Positions 28,981-37,227 of a stretch of DNA of 64,000 nt are shown here, piece after piece. The stretch spans positions 3,040,501 through 3,104,500 of the forward strand of contig NZ_JASPFK010000001.1 of assembly GCF_036855935.1 (NCBI RefSeq), given 5' to 3'. This stretch comes from Sphingomonas sp. LR60. GTDB lineage: Bacteria > Pseudomonadota > Alphaproteobacteria > Sphingomonadales > Sphingomonadaceae. A model generated the notes under the pieces. That model was not told the origin of the DNA. It saw nothing but the letters and a program-made list of their open reading frames with translations, and did no database searches. The number at the start of each line of letters is the position of its first letter. The first letter of the stretch is position 1. Position numbers and translations under genes: made by a program.

Positions 28981-30144
28981 ATGCCGCATTACGGCGACTA
29001 TCAGAACGCGATCTATTTCGCGGGCCTGTCGGGAATCGTGCCGGAGTGGCCGGTCGATCACGCCGGGCTGCGCGCGCGCGCCGAGGCGCATTGGTCGCCA
29101 TCGGTGCGCGACTATGTTCAGGGCGGCTGCGGGGACGAGCGGACGCAGGAGGTGAACGCCACCGCCTTCGCGCATTGGGGCATGGTCCCGCGGATGATGG
29201 TCGACACCGCAACCCGCGATTTATCCACGACATTGTTCGGGCGCCGGCTGCCTTCCCCGTTGTTCATGGCCCCGATCGGGGTCAACGGCATCTGCACCGA
29301 TGACGGACATGGCGATCTCGCCGCGGCGCGGGCGTCGGCGGAAACCGGGGTGCCGTTCTGTGCGTCGACGCTCGGCAACGATCCGCTGGAGGCGGTGCGC
29401 GTCGCGTGCGGAGAAACTCCGACGCTTTTTCAACTCTATACCTCGCGCAACGACGATGTCGTCGCCAGCATCGTCGCGCGGGCCGAGGCGGCTGGTTATG
29501 CGGCACTGGTGGTGACGCTCGACACCTGGGTGACCGGCTGGCGGCCACGCGACCTCAATACCGGCAACTTCCCGCAACTGCGCGGGCACGTCCTGGCTAA
29601 CTACTTCGGAGACCCCGCCTTTCGTGCGTTGCTCGCCCGACCGCCCGAAGACGATCCGCAAACGGCCGTCGCGACGTGGGCGGCGACGTTCGGGCGCGTG
29701 CTGACGTGGGACGACATGGCGTGGCTGCGCTCGCTGACCAAGTTGCCGATCGTTCTCAAGGGCATCTGCCACCCCGACGACGCGCGGCGCGCGATCGATG
29801 GCGGCGCGGACGGCATCTACGTCTCCAACCACGGCGGGCGACAGGCGAATGGCGGGATCGCCGCGATCGATCTGTTGCCCGCGGTCGCCGAGGTGGTGGC
29901 GAGCCGGGTGCCGGTGCTGTTCGACAGCGGCGTGCGCTCCGGGACCGACCTGATCAAGGCGGTCGCACTCGGTGCCGATTTTGTCGGCCTCGGGCGCCCT
30001 TATTGCTACGGATTAGCACTGGGTGGCGCGGTCGGGTGCGCGCACGTACTCAAATGCGTACTCGCCGAGGCCGATCTGTTGATGGCGGTGAACGGTTGGC
30101 CGACCTTGTCCATGGTTCGCGAGGCCGGCGCCCGGCGACTCTGA
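28981..30144 (+). CDS. FMN-dependent alpha-hydroxy-acid oxidase/dehydrogenase
   Basis: The 387-aa product belongs to the glycolate oxidase/lactate monooxygenase family of TIM-barrel flavoenzymes. It shows SPLFMAPIGVNGICTDDGHGDLAAARAS, the LFQLY segment, the FMN-binding LPIVLKGICHPDDARRAIDGGADGIYVSNHGGRQANG with the catalytic His in SNHGGRQ near residue 285, and FDSGVRSGTDLIKAVALGADFVGLGRPYCYGL. AGAGGATC precedes the ATG at 28981. Lactate 2-monooxygenase-like by overall pattern; the substrate cannot be set from sequence. Confidence 0.88.
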   Translation: MPHYGDYQNAIYFAGLSGIVPEWPVDHAGLRARAEAHWSPSVRDYVQGGCGDERTQEVNATAFAHWGMVPRMMVDTATRDLSTTLFGRRLPSPLFMAPIGVNGICTDDGHGDLAAARASAETGVPFCASTLGNDPLEAVRVACGETPTLFQLYTSRNDDVVASIVARAEAAGYAALVVTLDTWVTGWRPRDLNTGNFPQLRGHVLANYFGDPAFRALLARPPEDDPQTAVATWAATFGRVLTWDDMAWLRSLTKLPIVLKGICHPDDARRAIDGGADGIYVSNHGGRQANGGIAAIDLLPAVAEVVASRVPVLFDSGVRSGTDLIKAVALGADFVGLGRPYCYGLALGGAVGCAHVLKCVLAEADLLMAVNGWPTLSMVREAGARRL

Positions 30145-30209
30145 AACCCGCTGTCCTACATCCTCCAACATCTGCCAGCCCGATCGCATCGAACGGCACG
30201 GAGCAGATG

Positions 30210-30662
30210 ATGCAGGAACTGGTGGAGCAGACGATCGATGCGCACGGGCGGCGCGGCACCGGCGGCGGGCGGCGCGTCACCGTCAACCGCCGCGAATCAC
30301 CGCTCGCGTGGCTCGCCGCGCGGCGACTGGTGACCGCGCGCCAGAACGAGGCGGGCGAGCGGTTGCAGGGTGATTACGAGCGCGCCGCCCTCGGCCCGGC
30401 GGTGACGATGCGCTGGACGCTGCGCGTCGATGGCGGCGGAGAGCGTGCCGATCCGGCAGTCGCGCAGCTCGCCGCCAAGCGCCGCTTCGACGCCGCGATC
30501 GCTGCGGTCGGCCCCGGCCTGTCGGATGTGCTGTGGCGTGTGGTGTGCGCAGGCGAGACGCTGCCCGACAGCGAACGCGCGCTCGGCTGGCCGACGCGTA
30601 GCGGGCAACTGGTGCTGACGCTCGCACTCGATCGCCTGGCCGATCATTACGGCCTGCGCTGA
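30210..30662 (+). CDS. DUF6456 domain-containing protein
   Basis: The 150-aa product contains the pattern RRVTVNRRESPLAWLAARR...NEAGERLQGDYERAALGPAVTMRW...RFDAAIAAVGPGLSDVLWRVVCAGETLPDSERALGWPTRSGQLVLTLALDRLADHYGL, which I recognise as the alphaproteobacterial DUF6456 family, likely a helix-turn-helix type DNA-binding protein. GGAG lies 6 bases before the ATG at 30210; an ATG one codon upstream is also possible. It sits between the flavoenzyme gene and dapF with no operon evidence. Confidence 0.8.
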   Translation: MQELVEQTIDAHGRRGTGGGRRVTVNRRESPLAWLAARRLVTARQNEAGERLQGDYERAALGPAVTMRWTLRVDGGGERADPAVAQLAAKRRFDAAIAAVGPGLSDVLWRVVCAGETLPDSERALGWPTRSGQLVLTLALDRLADHYGLR

Positions 30663-30702
30663 CCCTCTTGCTGCGCGCGCGCCGCGTCCGCAGATAGGGT
30701 CG

Positions 30703-31647
30703 ATGGACATCAGTTTCACCAAATGCCACGGTTCGGGCAACGACTTCCCGCTGGTCGACGGGCGCACGCTGACGCTGTCGGAGCCGGAATGGGCGCAACT
30801 GGCGCGCGCGCTCGCCGATCGCAGCGGGCCGGTCGGCGGCGATGGCCTGCTGGTGCTGACCGACGGCGACGCGCAGGCGGCGTTCGGGATGCGGATGTTC
30901 AACAGCGACGGATCGGAGGCGGAGACATGCCTCAACGGCCTGCGCTGCGTCGCGCGTGCGGGCTTTGAGGCGCTCGGGATCGGGCGCGCGACCGCGAAGC
31001 TCAAGACCAGCCATGCCGCGGTCGCGCACGCCACGCCGCTCGCCGAGCATGTCTATACCATCGAAGAGACCGCGGGGCCGGCGACGCTCGACCTCGCGCG
31101 CTGGCCGCTGACCGGTGCGGGTGAGCGGCTGATCGACGCCCCGCTCGCGACATTGCCGGGAGTGCGGCGTTTTACCGCGGTCGCGATGCCCAACCCGCAT
31201 CTGGTGACGTTCGTCGACTCGGTCGCCGAGGACGAACTGGTCGCGATCGGGAAGATCTGCGAGGCTGCGCCGTCGTGGCTGCCCAACCGGGCCAACGTCT
31301 CGTTCGTCGAGGTGCGCGACGCCGATACCTTGTTCGTGCGCACCTTCGAGCGCGGTGTGGGGCTGACCGACAGTTGCGGCAGCGCGATGGCCGCTTCCAC
31401 CTATGCGGCCTGCCTGACCGGGCGGATCGCGTACGATCATGAGGTGACGGTGCTCAACCGCGGCGGGCTGGTGCGCGCGCGCGCCACCGAGGCCGCAATG
31501 GTGACGCTGCATGGCAATGCGACATGGGAATGGGACGGCGTCGTCGCGGTCGATCTGGCGCAGGCGCGGGCGGGCGACCTACGCGTGCTGCGGCACTACG
31601 ATGCGGAGATCGCGGCATGGGCGCGCGTCGCGGATAGCGTGTGCTGA
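30703..31647 (+). CDS. dapF: Diaminopimelate epimerase (variant motifs)
   Basis: DapF interconverts LL- and meso-diaminopimelate, the murein and lysine precursor. The 314-aa product has FTKCHGSGNDFPLVDGR at the start, FNSDGSEAETCLNGLRCVAR near residue 68, VAMPNPHLVTFVD near 165 and ERGVGLTDSCGSAMAAS near 220. Both active-site cysteines are retained, but their surroundings differ from the usual CGNGxRC and ACGTG (here CLNGLRC and SCGSA). It is most likely dapF or a paralogue of it. The start overlaps nothing. Confidence 0.85.
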   Translation: MDISFTKCHGSGNDFPLVDGRTLTLSEPEWAQLARALADRSGPVGGDGLLVLTDGDAQAAFGMRMFNSDGSEAETCLNGLRCVARAGFEALGIGRATAKLKTSHAAVAHATPLAEHVYTIEETAGPATLDLARWPLTGAGERLIDAPLATLPGVRRFTAVAMPNPHLVTFVDSVAEDELVAIGKICEAAPSWLPNRANVSFVEVRDADTLFVRTFERGVGLTDSCGSAMAASTYAACLTGRIAYDHEVTVLNRGGLVRARATEAAMVTLHGNATWEWDGVVAVDLAQARAGDLRVLRHYDAEIAAWARVADSVC

Positions 31648-31737
31648 CCTTCGATCGGGTCGTTACACGTTCGTCGGAATGTTGATACGGCGGCCGGCTT
31701 CATCGCGACCGCATGGTGACGTGAGGCCGCTTCAAGC

Positions 31738-31815
31738 CGTCATTGCGAGCGGAGCGAAGCAATCCAGAGCGTCCTGGCTGTGGCCCTGGATTGCTTCGCT
31801 GCGCTCGCAATGACG
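31738..31815. repeat. Dispersed inverted repeat (CATTGCGAGCGnAGCGAAGCAATCC family)
   Basis: CGTCATTGCGAGCGGAGCGA then AGCAATCCAG is mirrored by CTGGATTGCTTCGCTGCGCT then CGCAATGACG, with a central spacer near 31775. A partial copy is at about 26264. The gap 31648-31919 contains nothing else I can support. Confidence 0.85.
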
Positions 31816-31919
31816 ATGCCAGGTACAGGCGAGGTCATCACCGGCTAAGCCCCCGCGTCGCCGGGGTCAGTTCCAAACCGGGTCGATCAAGCGCCGGTAG
31901 AGCGGCCGCCCGCCCCTAT

Positions 31920-33028
31920 TCACGCATCGGCGCGGGCGACCTGGTTCTTGCCGCGGTTCTTCGCCGCATAGAGCGCGCGGTCGGCCGCGGTCATCGCATC
32001 CTCGTCCGTGGCCTTCGCGACGCCCGCGGAGAAGGTGATGTGCCCGATCGACTCACCGCTCTCCTGATGCACCAGCGAGCGCTGCGACAGGCGCTCGCGC
32101 ACCTTCTCCAGCGCCGCCACCGCCTGATCGACCGACATGCCAGTGAACAGCAACGAAAACTCTTCGCCGCCGTAGCGGGCCAGCAACACGTCGCGCGGCA
32201 GGGCGGCGCGGACGAAGGCGGCGACGAACTTCAGCACGCGATCGCCCGCGGCATGGCCGAACCGGTCGTTGACCTGTTTGAAGTCGTCGATGTCGATCAA
32301 CGCGACGACTGCCTTGCCGCCCTCGGTGCCGCCGATCGTCGCGCGCAGCCGCTGTTCGAAACTGCGGCGGTTGGGCAGCCCCGTCAGGTGGTCGTGCTCG
32401 GCGGCCTGTCGCGCGCGGTGCAGTTCGTTGCGCAGCGCATCGGCTTCCTGCCGCGCATTATGGAGTTGCGCCTCGACCAGCCGCGCCGCCTCGACCGCGG
32501 CTTCGGTCAGCCCGATGATCCGCGCGATCGTCGCCTGCGGATCGCTGCTCAACCGACCGGCCTCGACATGCAGCGCATTGCCGAACGTCTCCGCGGAGCC
32601 GCGCGACTCGCCGACCGCGGCGAGACAGTCGCCGATCCGCGCCTCCAGCGCGTCGGCGATCCGGCTGAGCGCGCCCGCCTGCGCCGCATCGTTGCGCGCC
32701 GCGATTCGCGCGATGCCCGCGTCGGTAAGGCCCTGCCCGCTGCGCAACTGCTCGGCGACCGCCGCCCCCGTCCCCGGATCCTCGCCGGAGACATAGGCGT
32801 GGAGCACTTCGTAAGCGCACGGTGACGGCGTCAGCGCGTGCGAGAAGATCAGCGTGCCGATATCGTCGAACAGCCGGCGCAGCACGGCGGTGCGCTGTTG
32901 CGAGACACTGCCCGTCGGCGGCGGCGGCGATGCCGGCGGCGGTGGGGAGTCGCGTCGTCGCCACCGAACCAGCCCAGCATCCCGCGACGACGCCGCGACG
33001 CGACGGGGATCGAAGACGAGGCGGTCAC
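31920..33028 (-). CDS. Diguanylate cyclase (GGDEF), frame broken near the N-terminus
   Basis: This makes c-di-GMP from two GTP. The long helical N-terminal region (about 220 residues, no membrane segment) precedes a GGDEF domain: DHLTGLPNRRSFEQRLRA, ALIDIDDFKQVNDRFGHAAGDRVL, ARYGGEEFSLLF near residue 300, and AADRALYAAKNRGKNQV at the end. The likely start is the GTG at 33028, overlapping the HD-GYP stop as GTGA, reading TASSSIPVASRRRRGMLGWFG. The frame then needs one extra base near 32958-32964 to join RRRDSPPPPASPPPPTG. No in-frame start is plausible without that correction. Confidence 0.85.
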
Positions 33029-34308
33029 GACAGGGCTCCCTTCGATGTCGCAGGGCACATGGCGGACGAGTGGCCGTCCAATATCTCGATCTCGAGCGCG
33101 TCCCACCGTTCGCCGAACCAGCGCTGCCCGCATTCGGCGCGGTGGATCGGATCGGCCGCGATCGTCGCATTCAGGTCGTAGGGCGCGATGAAGCGCTGCG
33201 CCGGAATATCGTAGAAGACGCGGACGCGCGGCTGGGTCGGCTCCTGATCGTTGCCCGCGATCACGATCGCCAGCCGGCTCGATTGGAGCCGCACCAGCCC
33301 GCCGACCGGGTGGATGCCGATGCTCTCGATGAAGAGATCGAGCAGTTCGGGGTCGAAATGCCCGCTCCACGAGCGCATCCGCGACAGCGCCTCGCTCGGC
33401 GACCACGGCCGCTTGTAGGGACGCTGCGAGGTGACGGCATCATAGACGTCGCAGATCGAACTCATCCGCGCCGCCAGCGACAATTGATCGCCGCGCAGCC
33501 CCTTGGGATAGCCGCGGCCATCGCATCGCTCGTGATGGTGGAGGCACACGTCGAGCACCACCTCCGGCAATCCGCGCCCGGCGCTCAACAGCGCATGGCC
33601 CTTTTCCGGGTGATGGCGCAGCACCGCCATTTCGGGCGGCTCCAGCTTGCCGGGCTTGTCGAGCAGCGCCTTGGGCACCGCCATCTTGCCGATGTCGTGG
33701 AGCAGCCCGGCGAGGCCGAGCGCGCTGACCTCCGCCTCGGGCAGTTTCAGCGTCTGCGCGAAATGGACCAGCAGCGCGGCGACCGCGATCGAATGGACGT
33801 AGGTATATTCGTCCTTGGTCTTGAGCCGCGTGACGTTCAGCATCGCGGCGGCGTCGCGCGTCACCGATTCGACGATCCGTTCGGCGATCGGCGCCAGCGC
33901 GTCGATGTCGAGCGCGCGGCCCAGGCGAACGTCTTCGAACATCGCCTTCACCACGACCTTCGATGCGTCGACCATCGCCTGTGCGCGCTGCTCATGCGAG
34001 ATCGGCGTGCGACGGCGGCGCGCAGGGAGGTGTGGCTCTTGAGGATAAGGCGATGCCTCGGGTTCCACCTGCACGGCGTCGACCCCGCCTGCCACCGCCG
34101 CGGCGATCGGCTGCGCCGCCGCCGGGCCGAGGCCCTTCGACAGGTCGATCACGATCTCCGCGATCCCGCCCTCGAGCAGCTTCTTGAGGTCCGCGGCCTT
34201 GGTGAGCACGAACTGACGACGCCAGAACGGGCTGGCCATCCACCCACCCGCAACGGCGTGTACGAACATGCCGAGCCGCGCATCCTCCGTCTTGATCGTT
34301 ACCAGCAC
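33025..34308 (-). CDS. HD-GYP domain c-di-GMP phosphodiesterase with N-terminal DUF3391
   Basis: HD-GYP proteins hydrolyse c-di-GMP. The 427-aa product starts with a DUF3391-like region (MLVTIKTEDARLGMFVHAVAGGWMASPFWRRQFVLT) and has the HD-GYP core: LAGLLHDIGKMAVPKALLDKPGKL (HD pair), HHPEKGHALL, LHHHERCDGRGYPKGLRG (GYP) and CDVYDAVTSQRPYKRPWSPSEAL. It forms a two-gene unit with the diguanylate cyclase downstream, an arrangement that would balance c-di-GMP synthesis and breakdown. The prophage lies immediately upstream of it. Confidence 0.92.
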   Translation of the reverse strand: MLVTIKTEDARLGMFVHAVAGGWMASPFWRRQFVLTKAADLKKLLEGGIAEIVIDLSKGLGPAAAQPIAAAVAGGVDAVQVEPEASPYPQEPHLPARRRRTPISHEQRAQAMVDASKVVVKAMFEDVRLGRALDIDALAPIAERIVESVTRDAAAMLNVTRLKTKDEYTYVHSIAVAALLVHFAQTLKLPEAEVSALGLAGLLHDIGKMAVPKALLDKPGKLEPPEMAVLRHHPEKGHALLSAGRGLPEVVLDVCLHHHERCDGRGYPKGLRGDQLSLAARMSSICDVYDAVTSQRPYKRPWSPSEALSRMRSWSGHFDPELLDLFIESIGIHPVGGLVRLQSSRLAIVIAGNDQEPTQPRVRVFYDIPAQRFIAPYDLNATIAADPIHRAECGQRWFGERWDALEIEILDGHSSAMCPATSKGALS

Positions 34309-34612
34309 CGCTCTTCAAGCCCCCTTGATGGAAGGCCTTTGCAGCAGATGTGATTAAGGACCGGTATGGAAGATCAAGAAATCAGGGCAAAATCGCAAAA
34401 GCGCCCGACGCGGGAAGGCGCCCGACCGTCATTTGGCGAGATCTTGGCTGGCGAGTTCTTGGCTGGCGACATCGGCCGGGGCGGGCCCGCAGCCCGATGG
34501 CCGCGGGTGGTGGAAGGGGCTGCTGCCGGTACATGCTCATGAAACCCTTTAAAATCCGTCATTTTCTTCTGGTCTTGCGTGATCGGTGCCCCCTGCGGTG
34601 CCCCCAAGATTG
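34309..34612. other. Left prophage junction region; no gene recognised
   Basis: These 304 bases lie between the last host gene and the first prophage gene. The only structure I see is a direct repeat near 34588-34611 that reads GGGGGCACC-N3-GGGGGCACC on the minus strand (12-bp period). Such tandem repeats resemble arm-type sites of tyrosine integrases, but this is inference. No integrase and no obvious tRNA fragment is present, so the exact attachment core cannot be set. Confidence 0.45.
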
Positions 34613-34849
34613 TCACGCTGAGGCACCGGAAAGACGTTCATCCAGCCACTTCGACACGTCGGCTTCCCACCAACCGACCGATCGAGCGGTGAGCTGGATC
34701 GGCTTCGGGAAGTCCCCTGCCCCGACCATTCGGTAGATCGAAGTGCGGCTGAGACCGATGGTCGCGATCACGTCCTTGATCCGCAGAAAGCGGCCGTGCG
34801 CGGCTGGGCTTCCATCACGCTTTGCCTGAGCAAGCGTCCGGGGGCTCAC
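34613..34849 (-). CDS. AlpA-family DNA-binding regulator
   Basis: The 78-aa product has the AlpA/MerR-like winged helix: RFLRIKDVIATIGLSRTSIYRMVGAGDFPKPIQLTARSVGWWEADVSKWLDERL. AlpA proteins activate excision or integrase genes in P4-like elements and prophages. The GTG start overlaps the upstream gene's stop as GTGA. It is the last gene of the leftward prophage operon, where an excisionase-type regulator is expected, although no integrase adjoins it. Confidence 0.88.
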   Translation of the reverse strand: MSPRTLAQAKRDGSPAAHGRFLRIKDVIATIGLSRTSIYRMVGAGDFPKPIQLTARSVGWWEADVSKWLDERLSGASA

Positions 34850-35067
34850 AGGCCACCGAACATTACGGCGACGCTTGGCCAGCCGAATAGGAAGTGGCCA
34901 AGCTGGATGAAGGGCAGCGGCCCAATGAGGCCGGCGATAATCTGCAGCGACACAGCGTTGAGGGGGCTCAGACCCGGCTCGCGTGTCACGGAGGGTGCTC
35001 GGAACATCGGAGTGGCGGCGCGCGCGCGATCGTGGCGGCGCGGTGCGGGGGCGGTGACGTGAGGCAT
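34846..35067 (-). CDS. Small prophage protein of unknown function
   Basis: A 73-aa product with a basic, Ala/Arg-rich first half and a hydrophobic second half (LNAVSLQIIAGLIGPLPFIQLGHFLFGWPSVAVMFGG). It overlaps both neighbours by a few bases, which supports it as a real coupled gene. A small membrane protein is plausible; I recognise no family. Confidence 0.55.
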   Translation of the reverse strand: MPHVTAPAPRRHDRARAATPMFRAPSVTREPGLSPLNAVSLQIIAGLIGPLPFIQLGHFLFGWPSVAVMFGGL

Positions 35068-35255
35068 CAGCGATCTCCGGGGAAGATCAGCTCGCGCAGG
35101 ACGGCGAGCGTGACGGCAAAAGCGAGGACCACGACGGCGAGCGCGATGCGCGCCGCGTCGACGAAGAAGAGCAGCAGCAGTGCGATGCCGAGGAGGATCC
35201 CGGCTATCGCGAGCGGAAGAGCGAGGTTGTCTCGCTGGTCACGACGAGGCGTCAT
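35067..35255 (-). CDS. Small two-segment membrane protein
   Basis: The 62-aa product has a charged start (MTPRRDQRDN) followed by two closely spaced hydrophobic helices (LALPLAIAGILLGIALLLLFFV and ALAVVVLAFAVTLAVLREL). It touches or overlaps both neighbours, as the other genes of this leftward operon do. Function unknown. Confidence 0.6.
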   Translation of the reverse strand: MTPRRDQRDNLALPLAIAGILLGIALLLLFFVDAARIALAVVVLAFAVTLAVLRELIFPGDR

Positions 35256-35602
35256 GCGGCTGCGCGCAGCTTCAGCCGCGCCAGCATGATGGTGATGCCG
35301 GCGATCGCGCGGTTGAGATCATGGAGCGCGACGCCGCCGGGGCCGTGAAGGTGTGGAGCGTCGAGGATCACCAGCTCGAGCACGCCGCGTTGCACCAGCA
35401 GATCGTCGAGGATCGCAGTGACGACCCGCGCGCGCCCGTTGATGGGGAACTCGCGAAGCGCGAGCCCGGGTCGATTGAGCGCCGCGATCGCGCCCGCGAG
35501 ATCCGCGATCGCGTCGATGAAGTCGGCGGTATTTGCCACTGCCAGCTCGCCGCGCAGGACGTTCAAGCAGGACCTGGTGGTATCGAGATCGTCGAGGGTC
35601 AC
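35252..35602 (-). CDS. Hypothetical prophage protein
   Basis: I chose the GTG at 35602 (MTLDDLDTTRSCLNVLRGELAV), which has GAAGGA at good spacing; longer starts would run into the upstream gene on the same strand. The 116-aa product is mostly helical (ANTADFIDAIADLAGAIAALN...LDDLLVQRGVLELVILDAPHLH...LNRAIAGITIMLARL). No family recognised. It is coupled to the membrane protein gene downstream by a 4-bp overlap. Confidence 0.6.
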   Translation of the reverse strand: MTLDDLDTTRSCLNVLRGELAVANTADFIDAIADLAGAIAALNRPGLALREFPINGRARVVTAILDDLLVQRGVLELVILDAPHLHGPGGVALHDLNRAIAGITIMLARLKLRAAA

Positions 35603-35696
35603 GGGCGAGTCCTTCGGGCAGCAGAAAGCCGTTCCCGAAAGCACGTAGCGATCAGGTCCGGCGGTTAGGTCGGGGAAGCGGCAGAGGTGGCCGGGT

Positions 35697-36182
35697 TCAG
35701 GAACTGTCGAGCATAGGATCACGAGCGCGATTGAGAGCCTGACGTACAATCGCAATCGCCGCGCCAGTTGCCGCGTCAGACTGCTCGAGCTCACGAAGAG
35801 CTGTCGTCAGTGTCTCGAGACTGTTGTTGCTGGGGAGGGTGGCGGCGACCAAGGCGGCAGTTGCCTCGCCGGCCTCCCGCGCATGATCGATCGTTGCACG
35901 GCCGATCGCCGCCTCGTCCACGAAGCGCTCGGCACGCGCACAATCCAGCCGACGACCGAGCGCTTCGTAGAGGGGAAAGCCGCGACCGTGCTGGGCGTGA
36001 GCCTCAAGGTCGAGCAGCTCGAGATCGCGCGCGGTCAGCTGCTGATCCTTGTCGGGATCGGCGGCCGCGCGAAGGTAGTGGGGTTCCCGGCCTGTTACCT
36101 CGGCCGCGCGCTCGATCGTGATCGAGCCCAGCACGAGATACAGGGCATTTTCCATCGTCACGGGGTCGCGCAGCTTGGTCAT
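35697..36182 (-). CDS. Phage regulatory protein, CII-like position
   Basis: The 161-aa product starts MTKLRDPVTMENALYLVLGSITIERAAEVTGREPHYLRAAADPDKDQQLTARDLELLDLEAH, which has the look of an N-terminal helix-turn-helix, followed by a helical C-terminal half. I recognise the pattern from prophage genes next to repressor loci in alphaproteobacteria but cannot name a characterised member. It follows the Cro-like gene on the same strand, the place a CII-type or early activator gene would take. A 219-bp gap (36183-36401) separates them; I see no gene in it. Confidence 0.65.
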   Translation of the reverse strand: MTKLRDPVTMENALYLVLGSITIERAAEVTGREPHYLRAAADPDKDQQLTARDLELLDLEAHAQHGRGFPLYEALGRRLDCARAERFVDEAAIGRATIDHAREAGEATAALVAATLPSNNSLETLTTALRELEQSDAATGAAIAIVRQALNRARDPMLDSS

Positions 36183-36401
36183 GCCGACGTTCCCTCAAAG
36201 AGTGACGCCGATCGAGATAGACGACCGGCGTCACAGGTTGGACGGTACAGAAATGCGCAGACTGCTTCACCGCTACGGAGATACGGGGGAGGCGCGGTGA
36301 CTGGCCGGTCTGCAAGCGGCCGATGGGTGAAAGAAATAGGCCCTTGGAGGTCGGGCTGGACGCTCGACGTGGTCCGGTTATCGTTGTTGTCGCATCACCC
36401 T

Positions 36402-36689
36402 TCATCGTGCAGGCGCCAGATAGCTAGGTTCCGCGTGATTGCCGGCCGTCTCGCGAGGGTAGAGGTCGGGACGGAGGTCGTGGCGGCTGATGCCTGTCGC
36501 GCCCTCGACCTTGAGAACGTGCTCACCAGGCAAGGGCTTGCCGTTCTTCAGCCAGGCCCAAACGGAAGGCTGGGTAATGCCCAAGAGGCGCGCAGTGGCT
36601 GCTTGGCCTCCGAGGTGCTGCACGGCATCTACCAAGGCCTCACTGGCGCAGGACGAGTCTGTTTCCTCTGATGTTTGACATCGTGACAC
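36402..36689 (-). CDS. Cro-like (YdaS-type) regulator
   Basis: The 95-aa product contains LVDAVQHLGGQAATARLLGITQPSVWAWLKNGKPLPGEHVLKVEGATGISRHDLRPDLYP, the helix-turn-helix pattern of YdaS/Cro-type phage regulators. The start is a GTG at 36689. It is transcribed away from the repressor gene, and the 89-bp gap between them carries two palindromic operators, so the pair forms a lambda-like lysis/lysogeny switch. Confidence 0.88.
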   Translation of the reverse strand: MSRCQTSEETDSSCASEALVDAVQHLGGQAATARLLGITQPSVWAWLKNGKPLPGEHVLKVEGATGISRHDLRPDLYPRETAGNHAEPSYLAPAR

Positions 36690-36703
36690 CGCGATTTGTC
36701 CCC

Positions 36704-36719
36704 AATAGGCATGCCTATT
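36704..36719. promoter_or_regulatory. Palindromic operator 1 of the lysogeny switch
   Basis: AATAGGCATGCCTATT is a perfect 16-bp palindrome in the gap between the Cro-like gene and the repressor gene, about 15 bp from the Cro-like start. It is repeated almost exactly at 36752, which supports an operator for one or both regulators. Confidence 0.75.
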
Positions 36720-36751
36720 GCACTCGACTAAGGTATTCCGGGGTCGCTTGC

Positions 36752-36767
36752 AATAGGGATGCCTATA
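36752..36767. promoter_or_regulatory. Palindromic operator 2 of the lysogeny switch
   Basis: AATAGGGATGCCTATA differs from operator 1 at two positions and lies 48 bp from it centre to centre, 11 bp before the repressor GTG. Its position suits autorepression of the repressor gene. Confidence 0.72.
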
Positions 36768-36778
36768 ACTAGTTCGCC

Positions 36779-37117
36779 GTGATTATCGGCGATCGAGTCA
36801 GAGAGCGGATGAACGCTAGTGAGCTTTCGCAGGCTGAGCTTGCACGGCGGGTTGGCGTGTCGCAGCCGACGATTTATAGCTTGGTTCACAGCAATAAGGT
36901 CGGGTCGAAGCATCTGCACAAGATTGCAAGGGTTCTTGGAACAACGCCAGCATACCTATCCGGCGAGACCGACGATCCGCTCTCAGATGCCCCTCCACCT
37001 CCTGAGCTCTCGACCGAGGAGATAGAGCTCATCGAGATTTTCCGGCGTTTGCAGCCGGCAATCAAAGGCGCCGCGATGATACTGCTTGGAGGCCTAGTGG
37101 ATCAGGCTTCCTCTTGA
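36779..37117 (+). CDS. XRE-family phage repressor
   Basis: The 112-aa product has an N-terminal lambda-repressor-like helix-turn-helix: VRERMNASELSQAELARRVGVSQPTIYSLVHSNKVGSKHLHKIARVLGTTPAYLSGETDD (residues about 5-65). An acidic linker and a short helical tail follow, possibly for oligomerisation. It lacks the LexA/CI-like protease domain, so induction by RecA-stimulated self-cleavage is not expected. The start is GTG. It should bind the palindromes at 36704 and 36752 and maintain lysogeny. Confidence 0.9.
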   Translation: MIIGDRVRERMNASELSQAELARRVGVSQPTIYSLVHSNKVGSKHLHKIARVLGTTPAYLSGETDDPLSDAPPPPELSTEEIELIEIFRRLQPAIKGAAMILLGGLVDQASS

Positions 37118-37120
37118 TCC

Positions 37121-37136
37121 AATAGGTAGAGCTATA
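37121..37136. promoter_or_regulatory. Possible third, degenerate operator
   Basis: AATAGGTAGAGCTATA, starting 4 bp after the repressor stop, shares the outer half-site bases with the two operators but is imperfect. The remaining gap up to 37227 holds nothing I can support. Confidence 0.35.
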
Positions 37137-37227
37137 TCAATTTGCGCTGTACCTAGCGATCGGTTTAGACCTGCAAGCACACATACCGGCGCGGGCTGCC
37201 GCGCCCTGCTCCATTTCCGGCCAGGGT

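Noticed and set aside
34374..34616. An 80-codon minus-strand open frame at the prophage left edge
   Set aside because: Its composition is Pro/Ala/Arg-rich without a domain, it overlaps the possible arm-type repeats, and there is no ribosome binding site I would trust.
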